Shown: positions 18,950-28,658 of the stretch, piece after piece
Layout: each line of letters begins with the position of its first letter
How positions within the stretch are numbered: the first letter of the stretch is position 1
Source of the DNA: Rhizobium album
Lineage (GTDB): Bacteria; Pseudomonadota; Alphaproteobacteria; Rhizobiales; Rhizobiaceae
Assembly (NCBI RefSeq): GCF_003122325.1
Contig: NZ_QFBC01000010.1
Span: forward strand, 152,143 to 216,142
DNA: 64,000 nt
Direction: 5' to 3'
The notes under the pieces: generated by a model
What the model was told of the DNA's origin: nothing
What the model saw: only the letters and a program-made list of their open reading frames with translations
Database searches by the model: none
Made by a program: the position numbers and the translations under genes

Positions 18950-20497
18950 TCAGTGTTCGCCGACGGCCTTTTCGGCAGCTGCGATTTCAGCCTGGCGGCG
19001 GGCAACTTCGTCGCCGATCGGCGGGCCACGGAAGCGGCGGCTTTCGAAACCGAACCAGATGATGCCGGTCAACACCAGGAAGCCGACGGTGATGTAGAGC
19101 GCCCATTCGTTCGGCGGCTGAATACCGAGGACGAAGATCAGGATCATGGCGAGGACCGTCAGCACCGCAAACAGCTTGAACATGGCTTCGCCGAGGTTCC
19201 ACGGACCCATCTTGTCCCACTTCGACGTGCCCCAGGCGAACAGGCCGAGCGTGATCGGGATCGCGAAGGAGAAGAACAGGAAGATGACCGTGCACGACAC
19301 GACGATGGTATAGACCGGCGTTTCGCCGATCGAGACCAGCGAAGAGCCCCAGACGAACAGGACGGCAAGGATCGAACCGGTCCAGATGGCCGCAACCGGC
19401 GTACGATAGGTCGGGCTGACCTTCGCGAGCGCCTTGGAGGCCGGCAGGCCGCCGTCACGCGAGAAGGCGAAGATCATGCGTGAAACCGAGGTCACCGTCG
19501 CAAGGCCGCACAACCACTGGCACACGAGGATGGCGAAGTAGAGGATGTCCTTGACGACGACATTGACCTGCGTGTCCATCGCCCAGAAGAAGACGTTCCA
19601 GCCCTGCTTGGCGGCGTCGTCCATGTTCGGCAGCATCAACACGAAGGAGCAAAGCATGATGTAGCCGAAGATCGCCGACCAAAGCACCGAGCTTACCATG
19701 CCGCGCGGCACGGAATGGGCCGCCTTGATGGTTTCTTCCGAAGTATGGGCGGAAGCATCGTAGCCGGTGATCGTATAGATCGGCAAAAGCAGGCCGAGCA
19801 GGAAGACCCAGGTGCCCGACGTCGTCGGCCAGACGTTGCCGCCGGCCTCGCCGGAATAGTTGGCGAAGGTGAACAGGCGGCCGAATTCATAGCTCGGCGC
19901 GGCAACCAGGCACACGACGGCAAGCGCGATCGACGTGACGAAGATCAGGTAGCCCGAGAAGTCGGTGAGCTTGGCCGTCAGGCCGATACCCATGTGGTTG
20001 ACCAGCGCCTGCAGGCCGGTGATGACGGCAAGGAAGACGATCCGCGTCACCGTGCTGTCTTCCAGACCGAAGTAAGGCGTGCCGAACGACCCCATGAAGA
20101 AATAGTAGGTGCCGACGTTGATGGCGCCGAGCACGGTGACGAGGCCGAGCAGGTTGAACCAGGCGGTCAGCCAGCCGGTGAAGCGGTTGCCGAGGATCGA
20201 ACCCCAGTGATAGAGGCCGCCCGCTGTCGGATAGGCCGAACTGATCTGCGCCATGGCAATGGCGAAGACGGCCGATACGAAGCAACCCAGCGGCCAGCCG
20301 ATGCCGATCGCCGCGCCGCCGGCGCCGGCGGTTGCCTGAGCGAGCGAATTGATGCCGCCCGAAAGAATGCAGATGATCGAGAAGGAAACGGCGAAGTTCG
20401 AGAACGAACTCATGCGCCGTTCAAGCTCCTGGGCATAGCCCATGGAGTGGAGGACGCTCATGTCCTCCTTCTTGTCCGTATCGGAATAGTTTGACAT
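18950..20497 (-). CDS. APC-superfamily amino acid/amine permease
   Basis: This 515-residue integral membrane protein has about 12 hydrophobic helices. The N-terminal motif ELERRMSSFSNFAVSFSIICILSGGINSL and YPTAGGLYHWGSILGNRFTGWLTAW are typical of the amino acid-choline transporter branch of APC (yeast Uga4/Hnm1-like). It probably imports the amine or amino acid used by the downstream ligase and dehydrogenases. The start at 20497 has GAGGAG upstream; an internal ATG 12 codons later follows AAGGAGGAC and is a possible alternative. The gene lies 126 bases after the amidohydrolase. Confidence 0.88.
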   Translation of the reverse strand: MSNYSDTDKKEDMSVLHSMGYAQELERRMSSFSNFAVSFSIICILSGGINSLAQATAGAGGAAIGIGWPLGCFVSAVFAIAMAQISSAYPTAGGLYHWGSILGNRFTGWLTAWFNLLGLVTVLGAINVGTYYFFMGSFGTPYFGLEDSTVTRIVFLAVITGLQALVNHMGIGLTAKLTDFSGYLIFVTSIALAVVCLVAAPSYEFGRLFTFANYSGEAGGNVWPTTSGTWVFLLGLLLPIYTITGYDASAHTSEETIKAAHSVPRGMVSSVLWSAIFGYIMLCSFVLMLPNMDDAAKQGWNVFFWAMDTQVNVVVKDILYFAILVCQWLCGLATVTSVSRMIFAFSRDGGLPASKALAKVSPTYRTPVAAIWTGSILAVLFVWGSSLVSIGETPVYTIVVSCTVIFLFFSFAIPITLGLFAWGTSKWDKMGPWNLGEAMFKLFAVLTVLAMILIFVLGIQPPNEWALYITVGFLVLTGIIWFGFESRRFRGPPIGDEVARRQAEIAAAEKAVGEH

Positions 20498-20623
20498 CGT
20501 GCCCCTGCTCCTCGCGGCCTTGCGCGGGATTGCGCCGGCCGTCTCCAATTCATCGCCAAAAGATCCGCCGGCTTCGCCTTGACGGATCGACCGCAGCTTC
20601 CGCTGCTCCCCGGGGGTCGATTG

Positions 20624-21397
20624 TTACGATAGGGCTGGCAGGCTTTCCTGCAGCAGCCCCGTCAGAAAATCGGCCGCGACCCCTTGGCCGTTTTCATCTG
20701 CGATAAGGTCGTTCCTGACCTCGATCATCACGTTCAGCAGCCCGTTGTCGAGGCCGTGAAGTTTCAGGCTATGGGTGACGCCGTCCTGCGGACCGTAGGG
20801 CTCGTTGCGGGCCACCTTGTAGAGATCCGTTCCGGCCGCGGCGTCGAGCATGGCATCGGCCAGCCGGCTGTCGGTGTCATGGAGAATGCCGATCTCGACT
20901 GCACGCGCCACGCCGTTGAAGACCGGCGTAAAGCTGTGCATGGTGACGATCGCCGTCTTCTGGCCACGCGCCCGCCGATCGGCGACGATCCTGTCGATGC
21001 GATCGTGGAAAGGCCGGTAGAGCCCTTCGGTGCGCTCGTTTTTCTGCTCCTCCGTCAGGCCACGATTACCCGGAATATCATAGATCTCGCTGGTGACCGG
21101 CATGGCGCCAGGCGCCTCCGGCGGACGGTTGCAATCATAAGCCAGGCGCGAGAAGCGCTGGTAGACAAGCGTCGCATCGAGGCTTTTCGACATCAGTCGC
21201 GCAACGGCCAGCGCCCCCGGATCCCAGGCGATATGGCTGACCAGGGCGGCATCCGAAAGGCCGAGGGTGCCGAGACGCTCCGGCAAGGTGCGCGACGCAT
21301 GTTCGCAAACGAGCAGGACTGCGCCACGCGCATCCCCGTTGACCACGGCGACCGGATCGCCTTCCGCCTGCGTCAATAATCCGGATTGCACCAGCAT
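20624..21397 (-). CDS. N-formylglutamate amidohydrolase family hydrolase
   Basis: This 257-residue zinc-dependent amidohydrolase has VCEHASRTLPERLG near the N-terminus (with the family's CEH metal motif), HIAWDPGALAVARLMS, YDCNRPPEA and MHSFTPVF. True HutG enzymes cleave N-formylglutamate in histidine breakdown, yet no hut gene is nearby. It is the first gene of the permease/GS-like/ALDH/ADH operon. An attractive idea is that it hydrolyses the gamma-glutamyl amide at the end of the route; this is inference. Confidence 0.82.
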   Translation of the reverse strand: MLVQSGLLTQAEGDPVAVVNGDARGAVLLVCEHASRTLPERLGTLGLSDAALVSHIAWDPGALAVARLMSKSLDATLVYQRFSRLAYDCNRPPEAPGAMPVTSEIYDIPGNRGLTEEQKNERTEGLYRPFHDRIDRIVADRRARGQKTAIVTMHSFTPVFNGVARAVEIGILHDTDSRLADAMLDAAAGTDLYKVARNEPYGPQDGVTHSLKLHGLDNGLLNVMIEVRNDLIADENGQGVAADFLTGLLQESLPALS

Positions 21398-21471
21398 CTA
21401 CAACGCCCACTCGAAACGTTAATAAAAACTTATAACGAAGAGAATTCTTCACGACGCGGAAACTGTCAATC

Positions 21472-21487
21472 GAAATCTGAAAATTTC
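21472..21487. promoter_or_regulatory. Candidate RpiR operator
   Basis: GAAAT-N6-ATTTC is an inverted repeat in the divergent region between the amidohydrolase and rpiR-like genes, 15 bases upstream of the -35 box. A second near-palindrome, GAAGAGAATTCTTC, lies at 21437-21450. MurR/RpiR proteins often bind GAAA/TTTC-type inverted repeats. Confidence 0.4.
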
Positions 21488-21502
21488 TCTTCAAAACATT
21501 GA

Positions 21503-21533
21503 TTGACATCCGCATGATGGAGAGTGTTACAAT
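21503..21533 (+). promoter_or_regulatory. Sigma-70-type promoter of the rpiR-like gene
   Basis: A perfect -35 TTGACA (21503-21508) is followed after 18-19 bases by TTACAAT (21527-21533). Transcription would begin near 21540, which rules out the GTG at 21537 and supports the start at 21576. Confidence 0.6.
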
Positions 21534-21575
21534 TCTGTGAAAACCGGCGAAGACCGGAAGGGGAACATCAGGCCT

Positions 21576-22451
21576 GTGCCAACGACACCAAGAACCGTAT
21601 CGGACGTGATCCGTGCGCGCTACGACGCGTTGACACGCGCAGAAAAGCGGCTGGCGGAAAGCCTTCTGGAAAACTATCCGGTCTCGGGCCTCGGCAGCAT
21701 CACCGCCGTCGCCGAGAGTGCCGGCGTGTCGACGCCCACGGTGGCACGCATGGTGCAGAAGCTCGGTTACAAGGGCTATCCGGAATTCCAGGCGAACCTC
21801 CGCAGCGAACTCGAAGAAACCCTGTCGAACCCGATCGCCAAGCATGACCGCTGGACGGCGAGTGCGCCGAACGCCCATGTTCTCAACCGCTTCGCCGACG
21901 CGATCATGGCCAACATGCGCCAGACCCTTTCCGACCTCGACCCGCAAAGCTTCGACGAGGTCGCCGCCCTGCTCTCGGATCGCAAGCGCAGCGTCCATTT
22001 CGTCGGCGGCCGCATCACGGGGGCTCTGGCCGAATATTTCTTCACCCACATGCAGGTCATCCGCCCGAACACGATGCTGATGTCGTCGGGTGCCAGGACG
22101 TGGCCGCAATATGTGCTGAACATGAATGCCGGCGACCTGCTCGTCGTCTTCGACATCCGCCGCTACGAAACCGAGATGATCAAGCTCGCCGAAATGACCA
22201 AGAGCCGCGGCGGCACGATCATCCTGTTCACCGACCAGTGGAACTCGCCCGTCGCGAAATTCGCCCACCACATCTTCCGCATCCAGATCGAGGCGCCCTC
22301 GGCCTGGGACTCCTCGGTCGTCACGCTTTTTGTCGTCGAGGCGCTGATCGAGGCGGTGCAATCGACGACGTGGGATGAAACGCGCGAACGCATGAAAACG
22401 CTCGAAGGCCTTTTTCAGCAGACCCGTCTGTTCCGCAAACCCAACGAATAG
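21576..22451 (+). CDS. MurR/RpiR family transcriptional regulator
   Basis: This 291-residue regulator has an N-terminal HTH_6 domain (RYDALTRAEKRLAESLLENYP; SVTTP-like VSTPTVARMVQKLGYKGYPEFQ recognition helix). The C-terminal SIS domain is around VHFVGGRITGALAEYFF and VVFDIRRYETEMIKLAE, where sugar-phosphates or other ligands bind. It is divergent from the amidohydrolase-permease-GS operon and adjacent to an ABC importer operon, so it may control either. The frame is open to GTG 21537, but the promoter lies right there. GTG 21576 has AGGGGAA upstream and is preferred. Confidence 0.85.
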   Translation: MPTTPRTVSDVIRARYDALTRAEKRLAESLLENYPVSGLGSITAVAESAGVSTPTVARMVQKLGYKGYPEFQANLRSELEETLSNPIAKHDRWTASAPNAHVLNRFADAIMANMRQTLSDLDPQSFDEVAALLSDRKRSVHFVGGRITGALAEYFFTHMQVIRPNTMLMSSGARTWPQYVLNMNAGDLLVVFDIRRYETEMIKLAEMTKSRGGTIILFTDQWNSPVAKFAHHIFRIQIEAPSAWDSSVVTLFVVEALIEAVQSTTWDETRERMKTLEGLFQQTRLFRKPNE

Positions 22452-22789
22452 GAGGATCGACACTGGAGCCGGGACTGCCCGCGCAAGCCGCGGGACAGGA
22501 GAATGCCTCTCTTGACCGGCAAGGCGGTTGCTGCTTGGATATGTCACAATCCGATACGGAGGGGATAGTTTCAAACAGCATTTTCAAGCATCTGACGCCA
22601 TTTGCCGCGGCTTCACAATGGAAGCGCCGTCCGCGGCATGTGACGAAGGATCGATTATCGTGACGTTCTCGAACATTTTTCAGATCTGGGAGCAATCGCC
22701 CAGAGGATGAGCAAAAGATCGTCACACAAGCTTCATGCAACGCCATTAACAGCGTCGCCAGACGCTGAAGAAACCAAGAGGAGAAGACA
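22452..22789. other. Intergenic leader of the ABC importer operon
   Basis: This 338-base region has no convincing gene. A short open frame at 22528-22710 has no ribosome site and no recognisable motif. A GC-rich inverted repeat (CCCGCG/CGCGGG, 22479-22494) close to the rpiR stop could slow read-through but lacks a T-run. The importer promoter presumably lies in the second half. Confidence 0.4.
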
Positions 22790-23896
22790 GTGATCTCGAC
22801 CATGACCCGCCTGCTTTCGCTTTCGACCGCAATGGTCATCGCGACCACCGCCATCGCAGCTGCCGAGCCGAGCCAGGAGCTGATCGACGCCGCCAAGAAG
22901 GAAGGCGCACTGACCACGATCGCCCTGCCGCACGACTGGTGCGGTTACGGCGACGTCATTGCCTCGTTCAAGGCAAAATATCCGGAAATCACCGTCAACG
23001 AGCTGAACCCGGATGCCGGTTCGGCTGACGAAGTCGAGGCCATCAAGGCCAACAAGGACAATGCCGGCCCGCAGTCGCCCGACGTGATCGACGTCGGTCT
23101 CGCTTTTGGCCCGCAGGCCAAGGCCGAAGGCCTTCTCCAGCCGTACAAGGTCTCCACCTGGGACGAAATTCCGGACACCATCAAGGACGCCGAAGGCTAC
23201 TGGTACGGTGATTATTACGGCGTCATGTCGCTGCTGGTGAACAAGGACCTCGTCGCCAACACGCCGAAGGACTGGGCCGACCTGCTGAAGCCGGAATATT
23301 CCGGTCAGGTCTCCCTCGCCGGTGACCCGCGCGCTTCCAACCAGGCGATCCTCGCCGTTCTCGCCGCCGGCCTCGCAAAGGATGCAAAGGCTGGCAAGGA
23401 AGCCGGTGAAGCAGGCCTGTCCTACTTTGCAGAGCTGAACAAGGCCGGCAACTTCGTTCCGGTTATCGGCAAGTCCGGCACGCTGGCGCAGGGCTCGACC
23501 CCGATCGTCGTCGCCTGGGATTACAACGCGCTGAGCTGGGCCAAGACCCTCAACGGCAACCCGCCGACCGAAGTCGTGGTTCCGGAGAAGGGCGTTCTCG
23601 CCGGCGTTTACGTCCAGGCGATCTCGGCCTATGCGCCGCACCCGAACGCTGCCAAGCTGTGGATGGAGCACCTGTATTCCGACGACGGTCAGCTCGGCTG
23701 GCTGAAGGGCTTCTGCCACCCGGCACGCTTCAACGCCATGGTCAAGGCCGGCAAGGTTCCGCAGGACCTGATCGACGCCCTGCCGCCGGCGGCATCCTAT
23801 GAAAAGGCCTACTTCCCGACCCTCGAGGAAGTCGATGCCAACAAGGCTGCCGTCACCAGCGCCTGGGACAGTGTCGTCGGCGCGAACGTGCAGTAA
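22790..23896 (+). CDS. ABC importer periplasmic solute-binding protein (family 1)
   Basis: This 368-residue exported binding protein has a signal peptide over about the first 24 residues (ending near TAIAAAEP). The mature part resembles the Fe(III)/polyamine/thiamine-type binding proteins (ELIDAAKKEGALTTIALPHDWCGYGDVIASFKAKYPEITV, then YGDYYGVMSLLVNKDLV). The ligand is unknown; lack of the Tyr pair of iron-binding proteins could not be judged. GTG 22790 has AGAGGAGA upstream. It is the first gene of an importer operon with two permeases and one ATPase. A strong hairpin follows. Confidence 0.87.
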   Translation: MISTMTRLLSLSTAMVIATTAIAAAEPSQELIDAAKKEGALTTIALPHDWCGYGDVIASFKAKYPEITVNELNPDAGSADEVEAIKANKDNAGPQSPDVIDVGLAFGPQAKAEGLLQPYKVSTWDEIPDTIKDAEGYWYGDYYGVMSLLVNKDLVANTPKDWADLLKPEYSGQVSLAGDPRASNQAILAVLAAGLAKDAKAGKEAGEAGLSYFAELNKAGNFVPVIGKSGTLAQGSTPIVVAWDYNALSWAKTLNGNPPTEVVVPEKGVLAGVYVQAISAYAPHPNAAKLWMEHLYSDDGQLGWLKGFCHPARFNAMVKAGKVPQDLIDALPPAASYEKAYFPTLEEVDANKAAVTSAWDSVVGANVQ

Positions 23897-23907
23897 GCGA
23901 CATCCTT

Positions 23908-23937
23908 CGTCGCCCCGGCTCTCAGGCCGGGGCGACG
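23908..23937 (+). other. Strong hairpin between binding-protein and permease genes
   Basis: CGTCGCCCCGGC and GCCGGGGCGACG form a perfect 12-bp stem with loop TCTCAG. No T-run follows. It is placed like the REP elements that protect binding-protein mRNA and lower permease expression. Confidence 0.6.
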
Positions 23938-23980
23938 ATTGCGGTATGCCAATCATGGCAACCCCTTCGAGGTTTTCTTA

Positions 23981-24871
23981 ATGTCATCAGACAGTTCAGC
24001 TGCACCACAGCCGACGCGCGCACCCTTTCGCCTGCCGCTGCATTGGCTGGGCGCGTTGCCGTTCGCGATCTTCGTCCTGCTGTTCCTGATCCTGCCGACG
24101 ATGCGCATCGTCATCGGTGCCTTCCAGACACCCGAGGGAAGCTTCACCCTGGAAAACATCCGGGGTCTTTTCACCACCTCGATCCTGTCTGCCTACTGGA
24201 TCTCGATCAAGATCAGCATCGCCTCGGCACTGCTCGGCTGCCTGATCGGCTTTTCCGTCGCTGCCGCCGTGGTGCTCGGCGGCCTGCCGAAATGGATTCG
24301 CGGCCCGCTGCTGACATTCTCTGGCGTCGCCTCCAACTTCGCCGGCGTGCCGCTCGCCTTCGCCTTCCTGGCGACGCTTGGTCCGGTCGGCCTGCTCACG
24401 GTGTTCCTGCGAACCGAGCTCGGCATCGACCTGCGCGCGCTCGGCTTCAACATCCTGTCCTTCTGGGGCCTGACCGTCACCTATCTGTTCTTCCAGATCC
24501 CGCTGATGATCCTGATCATCACGCCGGCGCTCGACGGGCTGAAGCGCGAATGGCGCGAAGCGGCGCAGATCCTCGGTGCCACCAATGCGCAATACTGGCG
24601 CTTGGTCGCCTTTCCGATCCTGCTGCCGTCCTTCCTCGGCACGCTGGCCCTGCTTTTCGCCAATTCCTTCGGCGCCGTCGCCACCGCCATCGCGCTCACC
24701 GGTTCGTCGCTCTCCATCGTGCCGATCCTGCTGTTTGCGCAGATCCGCGGCGACGTTCTCGGCAATCCTCATCTCGGCTATGCGCTTGCCTTCGGCATGA
24801 TCGTCATCACCGGCATCGCCAACACGATCTACATCTGGCTGCGCGCCCGCAGCGAAAGGTGGCTGAAATGA
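23981..24871 (+). CDS. ABC importer permease 1
   Basis: This 296-residue inner-membrane permease has six hydrophobic helices. The EAA loop that contacts the ATPase is visible (EWREAAQILGATNAQYWRLVAFPILLPS). A GAGG ribosome site precedes ATG 23981. Its stop overlaps the start of the second permease (ATGA). The PotB/CysW-like fold agrees with the family 1 binding protein upstream. The transported compound is unknown. Confidence 0.88.
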   Translation: MSSDSSAAPQPTRAPFRLPLHWLGALPFAIFVLLFLILPTMRIVIGAFQTPEGSFTLENIRGLFTTSILSAYWISIKISIASALLGCLIGFSVAAAVVLGGLPKWIRGPLLTFSGVASNFAGVPLAFAFLATLGPVGLLTVFLRTELGIDLRALGFNILSFWGLTVTYLFFQIPLMILIITPALDGLKREWREAAQILGATNAQYWRLVAFPILLPSFLGTLALLFANSFGAVATAIALTGSSLSIVPILLFAQIRGDVLGNPHLGYALAFGMIVITGIANTIYIWLRARSERWLK

Positions 24872-25650
24872 AGAAATTATGGGCCTGGGGCGCGCTCACC
24901 GTCGGGCTGCTCTATTTCATCCTGCCGCTCCTCGGCATGACCAACTTTTCGCTGAAGATGCGCCGCGGCGTCTATTCGCTGGATGCCTATGCCGTCGTGC
25001 TCGGCGATCCGCGCTTCCAGGAAACCTTCGTCTTCTCGATCCTGATGGCGCTGGCGACCATCATCTTCGGCGTGCTGCTGGTGGTGCCCACCGCCTATTG
25101 GGTACGCCTCAAGCTGCCGGGCCTGCGCCCCTACATCGAATTCGTCACGCTGCTGCCGCTGGTGATCCCGGCCATCGTCATCGTCTTCGGTTATATCCGG
25201 CTCTACAACACCTCGAGCTGGCTGCCGCTCACCGGCTCGATCACCGGCACGAACATCCTCTTGATGTTCGGTTACGCGACGCTGGCCCTGCCCTACATGT
25301 ACCGCTCCGTCGACACGGGGTTGCGCTCGATCGACATCGCCACGCTGACGGAAGCAGCCCAGAGCCTCGGTGCCGGATGGACGACGATCCTTGCCAAGAT
25401 CATCCTGCCGAACGTGCTGGTCGCCGTTCTCTCCGGCGCCTTCCTGACCTTCGCCATCGTCATCGGCGAGTTCACCATGGCCGCCCTGCTCAACCGGCCT
25501 GCCTTCGGTCCCTACATGCAGTTGCTCGGCGCCAACAGGGCTTACGAACCCGCGGCACTCGCGGTGATGTCCTTCGCGCTGACCTGGGGCTGCCTCGGCC
25601 TGATCCAGCTAGTTTCCCGTTTCCAGAAGGGCGTGCAGAGCGCCGCCTAA
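24868..25650 (+). CDS. ABC importer permease 2
   Basis: This 260-residue permease has six predicted helices and an EAA motif (TEAAQSLGAGWTTILAKIILPNVLVAV). It is translationally coupled to permease 1 by a four-base overlap, so the two should form a heterodimer. It resembles PotC-type subunits. The ATPase gene starts ten bases after its stop. Confidence 0.88.
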   Translation: MKKLWAWGALTVGLLYFILPLLGMTNFSLKMRRGVYSLDAYAVVLGDPRFQETFVFSILMALATIIFGVLLVVPTAYWVRLKLPGLRPYIEFVTLLPLVIPAIVIVFGYIRLYNTSSWLPLTGSITGTNILLMFGYATLALPYMYRSVDTGLRSIDIATLTEAAQSLGAGWTTILAKIILPNVLVAVLSGAFLTFAIVIGEFTMAALLNRPAFGPYMQLLGANRAYEPAALAVMSFALTWGCLGLIQLVSRFQKGVQSAA

Positions 25651-25659
25651 GGACCTTTC

Positions 25660-26721
25660 ATGAGCTTCCTGACCCTCACACACGTTCAAAAATCCTTCGG
25701 CCCGGTGCAGGTGGTCAAGGATTTCAACATGTCCATCGAGAAGGGTGAGTTCATCTCCTTCCTCGGCCCTTCCGGTTGCGGCAAGACCACCATTCTGCGC
25801 ATGATCGCCGGCTTCGAAACGCCTTCGGGCGGCACGATCTCCATCAACGGCAAAAGCCAGCAGAACCTTCGCCCGAACCAGCGCAACATCGGCATGGTCT
25901 TCCAGGCCTACGCGCTGTTTCCGAACATGAACGTCGCCGAAAACGTCGCCTTCGGCCTCAAGGTCGCCGGCGCCCCGAAAACGGAAATCGCAGCCCGCGT
26001 CAAGGAAATGCTCGGCCTCATCCGCCTCGACCACCTCGCCGATCGTTACCCTTACCAGATGTCGGGCGGCCAGCAGCAGCGCGTCGCGCTGGCCCGTGCG
26101 CTTGCCCCCAAGCCGCAGGTGCTGCTGCTCGACGAACCGCTTTCGGCGCTCGACGCCAAGATCCGCGTGTCGCTGCGCGAGGAAATCCGCGCCATCCAGC
26201 AGAAGCTCGGCATCACCACCGTCTTCGTCACCCACGACCAGGAAGAGGCACTGTCGATCTCCGACCGTATCGTCGTGATGAATGCCGGCAAGGCCGACCA
26301 GATCGGCACGCCGTTCGAAGTGTACAACACCCCGGCAACCCGGTTCGTCGCCTCCTTCGTCGGTACGCTCAACGTCATCGAAGCGAAGGTGGTCGATCCC
26401 GCCTCCAACCGCGTTGCCATCGGCGACCAGCAGTTGACGCTCAGGCATTCGATCGCCGCCTTCAAGGCCGGCGATCCGATCTCGCTCGCCATGCGCCCGG
26501 AAACCGGTTCGCTGGCCGAATCGGCCGAGGGCGACACGGCGCTGACCGGCAAGGTGGTCTCGGCCCACTTCCTCGGCTCCGTCATCCGCACGCGCATGGA
26601 TCTCGGCGGCAGCACGATTTCTTTCGACATGTTCAACAATCCGGGCCTCCTGCCGCCGGCCGCCGGCGAGACGGTGACCCTGCGTTTCGCCGCCAGCGAT
26701 CTGCTCGTTCTGCTCGACTGA
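25660..26721 (+). CDS. ABC importer ATPase (PotA/FbpC-like)
   Basis: This 353-residue ATPase has Walker A GPSGCGKTT, signature MSGGQQQRVALARAL, Walker B VLLLDEPLSALD and the H-loop THDQEEAL. The C-terminal 110 residues form a TOBE regulatory domain. It is typical of spermidine/iron/thiamine importers. It closes the operon that starts at 22790 and is followed by a clear terminator. Confidence 0.92.
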   Translation: MSFLTLTHVQKSFGPVQVVKDFNMSIEKGEFISFLGPSGCGKTTILRMIAGFETPSGGTISINGKSQQNLRPNQRNIGMVFQAYALFPNMNVAENVAFGLKVAGAPKTEIAARVKEMLGLIRLDHLADRYPYQMSGGQQQRVALARALAPKPQVLLLDEPLSALDAKIRVSLREEIRAIQQKLGITTVFVTHDQEEALSISDRIVVMNAGKADQIGTPFEVYNTPATRFVASFVGTLNVIEAKVVDPASNRVAIGDQQLTLRHSIAAFKAGDPISLAMRPETGSLAESAEGDTALTGKVVSAHFLGSVIRTRMDLGGSTISFDMFNNPGLLPPAAGETVTLRFAASDLLVLLD

Positions 26722-26746
26722 GCGGCAAAAGAAACTGTCTGCTTCG

Positions 26747-27591
<845 letters not shown>

Positions 27592-27598
27592 GGATTTT

Positions 27599-27632
27599 GT
27601 GGTGGGCTGCTGGATCATCGGCAGCCCACCAC
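27599..27632. terminator. Inverted repeat between convergent ribH and luxR-type genes
   Basis: GTGGTGGGCTGC and GCAGCCCACCAC form a perfect 12-bp stem with a ten-base loop. T-runs are weak on both sides (CCATCCTTTC on plus, AAAATCC on minus), so it is a probable but imperfect bidirectional terminator. Confidence 0.55.
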
Positions 27633-27655
27633 CCATCCTTTCATAAGCCCGCCAC

Positions 27656-28468
27656 CTATGCCGGCGACTTCAAATTCCCCAGATACAACGACAGCAATTG
27701 CGTCTGCGACGAAATGCCGAGCTTGCGGTAGACGTTGCGCCGGTGAACCTTCACCGTGCCCGTCGAAATCGACAGCCTGAGGCCGATCGATTCGGACGAA
27801 TGTCCCTGCAGCACCAGATCGATGATCGCCGCCTCGCGGCTGGTCAGGTTGAGGCTGCGCCAGATGCGATCCGGCACCTCGCCGCCCTGCCGCCGGGCAT
27901 GATGGCGCGCATCGGCTTTTGCAGCATCGAAACGCTCCCCCGTCCGCCCCCAGAACTGCCGCACCATGGCGTTGACCAGCGGTTCGGCCTGCTGCAGCAG
28001 CGCGAACTCCGCGGCTGAAAATGCGCCCGTCTCCTCCTTGCGCATCAGCGACAGCACGATGGTTACGCCATCGTCGTCGGGCACGAAAAAACCGATCTCC
28101 TCGGCAAGCCCGGTCTTGATGTAATAGGTACGGTAATATTCGCCGGCAAAGAACCGGTCCGGCGCCAGTTCCCGCATGCGAAACACCCCTGCCCGGCTGT
28201 CGCGGGCATTGTGGTGGAAGGGATCGAGGAGGTAGGCGCCGTCCTGGTACAGGCTGACGAAGATGACGTGCTCTTGCGGATTGAAGGTGCTGAACAGCTC
28301 GATCGGCCGCTCCTCGCCGCGATTGGCGAAGACGACGACATGATCGAAATCGACCAGTGCCGCCATCAGGGCACGGAACCGCTGGCCCACCTCGGCATCG
28401 TCCGCGGGCGGATCGGCGATCAGCGAGCCCGCAGCCCGGCATAACATGTTGAGATCGAGCCGCATCAT
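27656..28468 (-). CDS. LuxR-type HTH transcriptional regulator
   Basis: This 270-residue protein has a roughly 190-residue N-terminal domain I do not recognise. The C-terminal LuxR/FixJ HTH is clear (SLTSREAAIIDLVLQGHSSESIGLRLSISTGTVKVHRRNVYRKLGISSQTQLLSLYL). There is no phospho-receiver pattern. ATG 28468 follows GGGAGGCGGGG; the frame is open further to 28540 but without a ribosome site. It is divergent from the Pot-like importer operon, and the gap holds GGGAT-N8-ATCCC at 28576-28593. It probably controls that operon. Confidence 0.82.
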   Translation of the reverse strand: MMRLDLNMLCRAAGSLIADPPADDAEVGQRFRALMAALVDFDHVVVFANRGEERPIELFSTFNPQEHVIFVSLYQDGAYLLDPFHHNARDSRAGVFRMRELAPDRFFAGEYYRTYYIKTGLAEEIGFFVPDDDGVTIVLSLMRKEETGAFSAAEFALLQQAEPLVNAMVRQFWGRTGERFDAAKADARHHARRQGGEVPDRIWRSLNLTSREAAIIDLVLQGHSSESIGLRLSISTGTVKVHRRNVYRKLGISSQTQLLSLYLGNLKSPA

Positions 28469-28658
28469 CCCCCGCCTCCCGCGAACCCATGGCTGGGCGT
28501 CTTTCGGGTTATATTCCTCCCACAGAACGAAATCAGTCAAAATACCACTTTCGGGGTATATATCTTTGGGGAGACGGGATTAGTCTTGATCCCAAGCGAC
28601 GGTGGCAAGGCAGCGACAGACTGCCGAAAAAACCCGATACAGCCGCAGGGAACAGAGA

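Noticed and set aside
22528..22710. A 60-codon frame upstream of the ABC importer
   Set aside because: It has no ribosome site and no recognisable motif, and lies in a likely promoter region.
28576..28593. GGGAT-N8-ATCCC inverted repeat as a LuxR-type operator
   Set aside because: Five-base arms with an eight-base gap arise often by chance at this GC; kept only as a note in the regulator entry.
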